The notes under the pieces: model-generated
What the model was told of the DNA's origin: nothing
Seen by the model: only the letters and a program-made list of their open reading frames with translations
Databases searched by the model: none
Made by a program: the position numbers and the translations under genes
In this document: positions 1-9,300 of the stretch, one piece after another
Layout of the letters: each line of letters starts with the position of its first letter
How positions within the stretch are numbered: the first letter of the stretch is position 1
From: Candidatus Nanohalarchaeota archaeon
Lineage (GTDB): Archaea; EX4484-52; B79-G9
Length of the DNA stretch: 21,191 bases
Reading direction: 5' to 3'
Assembly: GCA_003660865.1 (NCBI GenBank)
Contig: QMVA01000003.1
Span: 1 to 21,191, forward strand

Positions 1-69
1 AAGATGTCAGCAGTGGGCGCTGTGTGCAGAAAACTAACTTATAGAATACACTACATAATGAAAAATGAG

Positions 70-88
70 ATGAATTAGACCAATTCAT
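70..88. repeat. Perfect 7-bp inverted repeat with 5-base spacer
   Basis: ATGAATT at 70-76 is the exact reverse complement of AATTCAT at 82-88, with AGACC between them. It could be a hairpin or a dimeric protein site. No gene is nearby to suggest which. Confidence 0.4.
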
Positions 89-123
89 TGAGATAAGTCA
101 TGTGCAGAATGGAAATGAATAGC

Positions 124-180
124 AGTAGCAGCAATATAAACCGTAATCGCATAGCGATACCTATATATTACTGCGCTACT
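124..180. other. Long imperfect hairpin, possible structured RNA or small inverted-repeat element
   Basis: The arms AGTAGC (124-129) and GCTACT (175-180) pair. After a two-base bulge, AG pairs with CT; after a C/A mismatch, AATATA (133-138) pairs with TATATT (164-169). The apex is the perfect hairpin ATCGC-ATA-GCGAT (146-158), extended by two more pairs around a bulged A. Together about 21 pairs fold a 57-base segment. It has no recognised family. It could be a small RNA, a processing or termination signal for the giant gene, or a degenerate miniature inverted-repeat element. Confidence 0.4.
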
Positions 181-210
181 AAGTAAGGTTTACCATTTAT
201 ACAAACACGG

Positions 211-275
211 ACTAAACGATTTCGTTTGGTTGCACCTCACTCCACCCAAATTCTGCTACGCAGAACTTCGTTTAG
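211..275. other. Candidate three-way-junction fold
   Basis: CTAAACGA (212-219) pairs perfectly with TCGTTTAG (268-275). Between them lie two further helices: TTTGG (225-229) with CCAAA (246-250), and the hairpin TTCTGC-TAC-GCAGAA (251-265). Together they would make a three-way junction. A competing local hairpin (211-230, ACTAAACG-ATTT-CGTTTGGT) uses part of the same sequence. On the minus strand the unpaired loop contains GTGAGGTG, a strong Shine-Dalgarno-like sequence, but no start codon follows at a suitable distance. Function unknown. Confidence 0.35.
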
Positions 276-363
276 CCCTATACGTTAACTTTTCAGCAGC
301 CTCTGCTCTTGGTTTTTGGTGATGTTTGCTCATTTCAGGCCTGCAGAATAACATTAACTTCTT

Positions 364-3300
364 CTACCCGCACCACTCGCACTTGCCATCATATACCTTG
401 CCGCCGCACTTCGGACACACACTCTCAACAACATGCTCAAAACCATCAGTCACAAACCTGTCACCAACTCCATTGCTCTTCTGCGACATGTGAGTATAAT
501 ACACATCTCCTTTGGAAAAATCACGAGATGCCTTGCCCTCATTTACTCCAGTTGGCTCAGCATCATCCCCCATCCTTAAAACAGCATTAAGCCTATACCC
601 GCACCACACACATCTGTTCTGGTATATCCTGCCGCCGCACTTAGGGCACTTAAGCTCAAGCACCTTCTCAACAACATCAGTAAGATACCTCTTCCTCGCC
701 ACCGAATGCGCATAATACACATCATGCTTACCTAAAATTTTAAGTAACACCATTGGTACCTTAATCGAAGACAAATCAACCTTAGGCAACTTAAACACAG
801 GCGCACCAGCAGGCAGATTCCACGGCAAAACAGGCTCCTTTGAAAATATACCCTTCTTGCGCAAAAAGAACCAATACAAGATCACAGAAAGAACAGCAAG
901 CCCAAGAGCAACCGCCAAAAGAACATACCAGTTAATAGCATCATCAACAACAACAATTGGCTCATCATCAATACCATCAAGCAGCAATTCGACATTCCTC
1001 TCAGCCTCATCAAGCAAGTACCCTGCCTGCTCATAATCCTCTTTTTCCAGATAATCCTCCGCATCCTTCAGATTCCTCATCGCAGCATCATAATACTCCT
1101 TTAATTCAGGAGTCAAAGAAGACACATCAACATCAAACAAAGTTGAACCCAGCCTCTCAAGCCTCTCACGCAAGAGCAAAAGAACATCATCCCTCTCAAG
1201 AACCACCCTCAATGTTACAAAAGCATCTCTCTTGATACTGCCACTAAAAACAGACAACGTACATCCAGAATTACCCTCATCAACACTGCCATCAGAAGAA
1301 CACACTCTTACAACCACAGACATCTCGTCACCCGGGTAAAGCACACCAAGGAAAGAATCAAAATCAGCGCTAAACCCATAAGGAACACCGGAAACCTCCA
1401 TCTCCATATTACTAAGCACCATATTCCCTGTATTTGAAATACTCACAGGCACATCAACACAACCACTTCCATCTTTCGCAATACTCAAAACATAATAATC
1501 CCCGGCATACACTGAAAAATCATAAACATCTTCAACGACCTCTACAGGATCATCAACAACAATCACAGGAATACCGGAACTACTGCGCGAACCTGTTGTA
1601 GACGTACCACCGCCACCGGGATTATATCCACCATCGCAAGCACCATCCTGGTAAGAGCCACTGCAACAATACCCCCCCCCTGCATCATAAAAACTACTAC
1701 CACACCAACAGTAAAATGTAATCGAACCTTCAGGACAGACAACAAGACTCATAGTAACATCAACATAAGTAATATTCCCATCCGTCGCATTATAGGGACC
1801 AACTGTCACATTATTATAACCACTCTTCTCAGCCCTCACATACAGAGACGAATTATACACACTCACATTCACATGAAGGAACGCAAATCCGTCACCACCA
1901 CTAACCTGATGCCCAACATAATCAGTATTATTATACCACAGACTCACATTCACGCCACTAAGAGCAGTATTTACCCTCAATACTCCATAGCCACTTGTCC
2001 TGTTAAGCACCACCGTAAGATTATTCCCTGTCTCACGGTCAATCCCCTCCAGCACATCAACAGAAATATTCGGATAAGGCGCAATATACCCCCTCAAATA
2101 AACATCTGTCCTGTTAAACTCCACAAAGTACGTTCCCGCAAGAGAATTATTCACCATCTCAAACAAAATCTCCCCCGTCGAATTAGTAACATTAAAAAGC
2201 CCGCCTATAGCCACACTAATATTCCCGACACCAGCAGTGCCATTACTAACATTGACATAAAACTGCGTCTCATTAGCATACAAAACCTTGGAATTCATCC
2301 CACCAAGATTCACAACATCAATCGTACTATTAGAAACTCCTAAATAGTCCGCAAGCCCGCTAAACATCAGCGTATGCGTCCCCGGCAAAACCTTATAAAA
2401 CAAAGCAGAACCATTAACAGTAACATTAGTAACAGCCGGCACCGAATCAATAGTAACATTAACCCCCGAGACAGCAACCCCACCCTCATCAAAAAGACTA
2501 ATATTCACCTTAGTAACATTAAGCACTATATTCTTTTCAACCGGTTCATACAAAAACACATCAGTCTCATAATAATAACCATATCCTGCAGAAGTGCCAT
2601 TGACAGTCAGATCATAATCCCCATTGTTGATATTACATACATACACATTATCCTGAAGCATGCAGTCAGACTCAGTTATCACCAAATTATTATCCTCAAG
2701 TCTCAGCGATACCTCATCTGAAATCAACTCGCCCCACTCCGAAATTACACTCACATTTATGGTAGACATAGAAGCAGGCATAAGATAAAAATAATTATTC
2801 AGACTTGGCAGACTGGATATCTCATTCCCATCAAGAGGATAATATCCATTAATACCATAAATCAACACAGAATACGGCATATAACTTGGAATCCCTGTCC
2901 TCGAATTAACATTAAACGAAAAATATCCATTTGCATCAGTCTTTTTCTCATAAGCAGAACATTGTGCGACCGGTCCGCTCTCACCATCATAACACTGGCT
3001 GGACCTCAAAAGAACAGTTGCTCCACTCAAAAACAAAGTATTATCCTGAGTCTTAACATACCCGCTAACCACACCCTCGCCTGCAAGCCCGACATTAACC
3101 TCATTGCCGACATTAACATCATTCACATTATCACTAATAAAGCCCGCTGCAGTCGCATTCACACAATAATCCTGAAGAGTTGATGGCTTTCTCTGCTGCA
3201 CCGGCGACACAATCATGGAATACGTACCATTATCTGCAGTCACCGCCTGATACCTGAGAAGCGCAGGCGAAGGAATAACCTCGCAGGAAGTCAAGGTATA

Positions 3301-6300
3301 CATATTCAAAACAGCACCAGACACAGGTTCATAAGAAAGATTCATAGGCACCTTGAAATTAGCATCATACACATGACCCGAAAGTGTCGTATTCCCATCA
3401 AGCCCAAATTGCATCATCGGCTTTATACCTGTAGTATTAATAGAATCATCATAAGTACCAACTCTTGAAACACTCACATTCAAATCATCATAGCCTCTAT
3501 AACCATTCGCGCTGACAGCCACATAATATGTAAAAAGCCCGTTAATCCTAATCTTCGCTCTTCCGACAATATCAGTCGCACCAGTATTCTGGACAATCAC
3601 ACCAACAGAATTCCGGTAATAAATATCCTTTGAATATCCTACAGCCTCACCATCAATAATAAAATCATACACCCCGGACGGCACATTGTATATGACCGCA
3701 TTGCCAAAAGCATCTGTAGTATTCGACCCGATAATGGTACCCGTATTATATTCCCTGACACTCACAGTTACACCAACAGGAACAATATCACTATTCAACG
3801 TAAAATTCAAATCAAATACTGTATCCGAAGGCGGATCAACCCACGCATAATTGCTTGAATTCCCGGTAATAATATTCGCTCTCGTAGAATTCACAACCAC
3901 CCCGCCATCATCCTTACTTACAGTCACATTACAATCATCGCATGGAATAGCGCGATTAAATATAATAATTCCACCAACATTTGTCTCCCCCGTCAAATCC
4001 CCGCCAGTTGCATTCCTGGCAGCAGTCACATTATCAGACAAGTAGACACTCACATTCGCATTTGCTATCGGCACAAACGAAGCATCAGTAACATTCACAA
4101 TCAGGCGGGTAACATTAAGCAAAACCGTCGTCTCATTATCACCAACAACCTCAAAATAATTGGTCTCATTAACTCCATAGCCCTGCAATGTCCCATTAAT
4201 ACTAATATTATATATACCCCCATCCGCCAGATTTGTAAACACCACATAACCAAATGTACTCGTATTCTTCGACCCATACACACTTTCATTATAAAGAGTA
4301 ACATTTACACCATCACCATTTGAATCCGCACCCACAGGACTCCCAGACGTATCATTCACATAAACCATGAGACTCACACCAGTAGGAACCATCATCAATT
4401 GTACATAATTACTCGAATTCCCTGCAATCACATCAACCAGACTTGAATTCAATACAGACCCCAAACCATCCTGCACCGTTGCGTTGCACCCGATACACGC
4501 TACCACCCGGTCAAATATTATAGTTCCCGAACCACCAGTCTGACCTTCAAGATTCACACCACCTGCATTCTTAAACACAGTAACACCATCCGACTCATAC
4601 ACAGTCACATTCTGACTGCTCAGCGAATTCAGATTAGCATCAACAACCCCCACAGTCAGCTTAGTCATATTGACAATAACAGTCGTCTCATTATTACCTG
4701 AAACAACAAAATCAAAAGTATCATTTATCCCATAACCTCTCAAAGAACCATTAACACTGATATTATAGCTCGCTCCAAATAAAACTTCCGTAAACCCCAC
4801 ATTACCACTGGCATCAGTATTTCCGGCAAAAGTGCCAGTCAAATTATAAACTGTAACATTAACACCAACACCATCACCATCCTGAAGAACAGCAAGTCCA
4901 TTCTCATCCCTCACATGTACAATAAGTGACGCCTCTGCTATAACAAACGTAATTATATCCGTAACATTCCAGTTCCCGCTCGTATCATTAGCCCATATCC
5001 TCCAGCCGATAGTTGTACCCTCAGCAACAGACGAATTCATCCACGTAAAATTCGACCAGTCCTCAACACCGATAAGCGCTTGAGGAGAATCATAAACACT
5101 CTTGTTATCCCACACACCACTCTCATTAGTCTCAAGTACAGCAGTATCAAGCCCCAGAGAATCAACCCAGTAAGCATAAAGCAGGATATGATCACTCTGG
5201 CCTGCCACCGTCCTGTTCTCACCGGCACTAGAACTCTGCGGCGGCACATTATCACCTATAGTAAATGTCCTTATCGATGACACCCCCCAGTTTCCACCCG
5301 TATCATTTGCCCACACCCTCCAGCCGACAACAGTTCCCTCAGTAACAGATGAATTCATCCAGGTAAAATTCGACCAGTCCTCAACACCGATAAGCGCCTG
5401 AGACGAATCATAAACACTCTTGTTCTCCCACACACCACTCTCATTAGTCTCAAGTATAGCAGTATCAAGCCCTTCGTCATCTGTCCAGAACACAGACAAC
5501 AATATACCCTCTCCCGGAACAGGATCAGTACTATTTTCCTGCTCATCTGAAGGTACAGGCGCCGAAGTATCTGGCGGAACCAAGACATAAAACACAAAAT
5601 CACCATCTGAAAAACAGTTACCTGCGTCATCACATATAGTATAGTTCCAGAAATACGTATCATTAAACAATGGAACCGACTGAACCCCTACAGTTTCATT
5701 AAACCCGGAATCGGTAGCAGTCCACACATCAGACATATTCCAATAACTTACAGAAAGATTAACAGGTTCATCAGCAGTAATTGAGAAATTAACAGTTGCG
5801 ATTTCAAAAAATATACTTTCATTACCTGGCTCAACACTCGTTGAACCAGGATTACCAGTATCCACAGTAAAAAATCTCGGCCCGGCAATTCCGGTTTTCC
5901 CGTTATATGCCAAACCATAATAGGACACATTATATGACCCATCTATAAACAAACCATATAGATAAAACTGCGTCAAGGAAGTATTAAGCATAGTAACATT
6001 AGGCAGACCATTAAGCGAAAAACCTGCTTCCACAAGAGGCTTATTACTCGTTATATTAAGCCATATCCATGAAGTAGAATAACTTGCATTTAAAGGCGAC
6101 TCAATAGTCAAAACAGGCGCCTCAGCATCAACAGCAAAGTACTTATCAGAAAGAGAGAACGCAGAATTCCCGTCAGCATCTGTACAGTTCACATTCCATC
6201 TATAGGCTCCATCCTCTATACCAGACACAACAATAGTATTAACTCCACCATTAACCACCGGACTTGAATTCGTCGCATTCAAAGCCCATGCACCAGTCAT

Positions 6301-9300
6301 ATTTGTCCACAATTCACACCCGCTAAATCCAGACAGTTCAGTGGGAGTATAACTAAAAGTAACAGTACGATCATACACTATATCACCATCCGGAGAATTC
6401 AAAATAACTGTTGGCGCAGTTGTATCCTGAACAGTTATATTGCCATTCACCATACCAATATTGCTCCAGATATCACTGGCATATATTACATACGACACCA
6501 CACCCACAGACGCCGGGGACCAGGAATATTGATAAGTAACATTCGTGACATTAACCATCGTATAATTTGTACCGCCAACTTCAATAACCACATAATCAAC
6601 ACTGCTAATAGCATCAACCACATCAGCACTAACAGTCACCGCATTACCAAACTCCAGCGGATCCGCACTCTCCACAACATTGGAAATTACCGGTGCAACA
6701 TTATCTGTAGTATACGCCATCATATATGTAGCCCCGCCTGCCGCAATATTTATCGTATCCTCAAAATACCCACATCCAAGCGCAGTCCCGTCAATTATCA
6801 GTTTGTGATCTCCTACAGGCACAGTCCTGAAAGACACAACCGGACTGCCCCCCGTAGTATTCTGCGAACTGTAATACGAATGCGTAATACCCACAAGCGT
6901 CACATTCAGACCATTCATCTGCGCTCCATTGCACGAAGCACTGACATTCACAATTGTTTCATTCAGGTCATATCCATACTCCGTCTGGTTATTATACGTA
7001 TAAAGCTCAACAGCCGCAAGATACACCTGCTTATTATTCAGCGCGTAATTATCATAAACATAAATCTCTGCATAAGCATCAAGCACAACATCCCCTGAAA
7101 AATCACCGGACAAAGAACTACTTTCTGATGGGTGAAACACCTGCGGATAACCATATCTGGTTATCTTCAGCCTGTAATTATCCCCGCCGCGAATATTAAA
7201 ACTTACATCCCCGCCATCTCCCGTAGTCTCAATATAAAAACAATCAGAACCAGACAGATCATATAATACACATACCAGCGCATTGTCAATATTCATACCA
7301 TCAAAACCATCAATAGTCCTCACATAAACACAGACAGTGCCATTCATTGCGATATCCTGCACTCTGTCAGCACCGCCCGTACCGCTCCGGTCATGATCGC
7401 ACGGCAAATTTGTAACCCTATCCTCCTGATACCCCTCCTTTGTCGCTCTCAAAGTATAATTAAAATCAACACCAATGTCAAACGAATAACGCCCGGAACC
7501 ATCCGACAAAGTACTATAATAAACATTATCACTGCCATCAAGAACCTCTATAAGTACAGAGGAAAGCACCAGCACAGCAGGAGAATAAATATCTGTCACA
7601 GTACCTTCAACATGAGTCGCACCAACGAGATTCTCATTAATCAAAGCATCATTAACCATCGAATAATTAGACACCGACAAATTATACCCTGCCTTATCAA
7701 ATCTCATCAAATAATCATTAATCATAGAAGACACATAAAAAGAATACGCACCATCGCCGTCAGTATATATAGTATACCTCTTCGCATCCATCCTGCTTAT
7801 CAACTCCACTTTCGTGCCATCCACATAAATATCCTGCAAATTATCTGAATCAGTCACAACACCATGCACCCTGTTCTTTCCCCTAAGCGTAACAGAACCA
7901 ATATCTATCTCATTTGACACATACCACACAGTAGAATTATCAAAATAACCATTCAACCCAAAAGAAATATCATATTGAGTATTATCCTTCACAATAATAC
8001 CGAACCTCCCGGAAGAATCTGTAGTCGCAGTATACACAGCACCCCCACTCACAATCCTGACATCAACCCCCCCAAGCAATATCGAATTATTAGTCTCATC
8101 CATCAAAGTGCCATTGAGCACACCAAGCCCGTAAAGCAAAATGGTGCCATAATCCACAGACGAATTATAGACCATTGAATTAGCATAAACACCATAATCC
8201 AAAATAGATATCTCAATCGTGTGATTAATCCCGTCTCTCACAGAAACATTGAATGCACCGGAAGAGTCAGTATATAACTGATAGATAGTCGATCCATTAT
8301 TGATAACCCGGACAAATGCCCCAGAAATCAGCTGGCTAACATTACTGGCATCAACAACCCTACCTGAAACATAAGCAGCCCCCGTAAGATTAATATCTTT
8401 GACAATACTCGACTCTACCAAAATATCATTCTTAGACACATACCCTGAAGCATTAACATGCAGATACGCACTGCAATTTGACGTCCCTGAAAGAGTACTT
8501 GGATAATTAAGCAAATATTGCCCTGAAGCACCGGAATACGCACCATAATAATAACTGCCACCCCAACCAACCTTATCTATATTTTGACGGTCCCACAACT
8601 CAACATACGCTCCTCCAATCATGGGCGCAACAAGATTATTTTGTGAATCCTCAATATTCCCGTATATCTCGCATTCACCAGTCATACTAACATTAATGTT
8701 CTTATTGGTCCCCTCCAGTATAGACTCAGAATACAACATTCCAGACTTATAGCCTACAGGGATAATACTGATATTATGTAAAATACCGGTCGTGCTCGTA
8801 TTTGCAATAACCACAACCAATACATTGCCATTTTCATCAGTAAATCCAGTACCCACAGGATTATACGGATAAGCTGACGGATATATCGTAACATTTGCAT
8901 TTGGAATTGGTCTCCCGTTCCATATATCCCTCACAGTCAGATTATAACTACCATACTCTCTCCTATAAAGGCGGGTATTCAGAAATTTCGCCTCACTTGA
9001 GCCAACAGTAACAGAAACATTCCTGTAATTACTAGTCCCGTAAATATAGTTCCCAGACTTGTTGAATATCACAAAAAAGTCGCCCCACTCATGGAGATCA
9101 ACAAAATAGTTCCCAAAATAATCAGTCATATTTGAAGCAACAAATTGCCCTGTAGAAAGATTATAAACACTAACATTCATGTTCTCAATTGAAACACCAT
9201 TAAATCGTGTAACCTTCCCGGATATATTCCTGAAACCGTCAAGATACACCACATGATTCTCATTAAACCCCTCATTCACAACATAATCCGCCAGCACCTG

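Larger units (their letters stand above)
1..363. other. Gene-free left flank with several inverted repeats
   Basis: I see no convincing gene in this stretch. It lies downstream of the giant surface-protein gene, which ends at 364 on the minus strand. It holds an unusual number of short perfect inverted repeats, several with three-base loops: 146-158 (ATCGC/GCGAT), 251-265 (TTCTGC/GCAGAA) and 295-307 (AGCAG/CTGCT). It also has a direct repeat TGTGCAGAA near 27 and 105. The first 45 bases are open in one plus frame up to a TAG, but that is too short to call as the end of a gene. The two largest folds are listed separately. Confidence 0.5.

Noticed and set aside
205..290. Possible integron attC-like site because of nested inverted repeats.
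   Set aside because: The flanking sequences do not match the RYYYAAC/GTTRRRY core sites and no integrase gene is visible.
187..363. The giant gene's frame stays open past its TAG for 35 codons (including a 25-residue ATG-started frame at 333-256), then 22 more codons after a second TAG.
   Set aside because: Open stretches of this length are expected by chance. The region is dominated by hairpins, and there is no recognisable protein pattern or evidence for stop-codon readthrough.
2374..2721. Many open plus-strand frames antisense to the giant gene (for example 1873-2343, 6529-7098, 9862-10407).
   Set aside because: They are antisense to a gene with strong domain and repeat structure. Their Ile/Asn/His/Arg-rich products reflect the A+C-rich strand, and none shows a domain.
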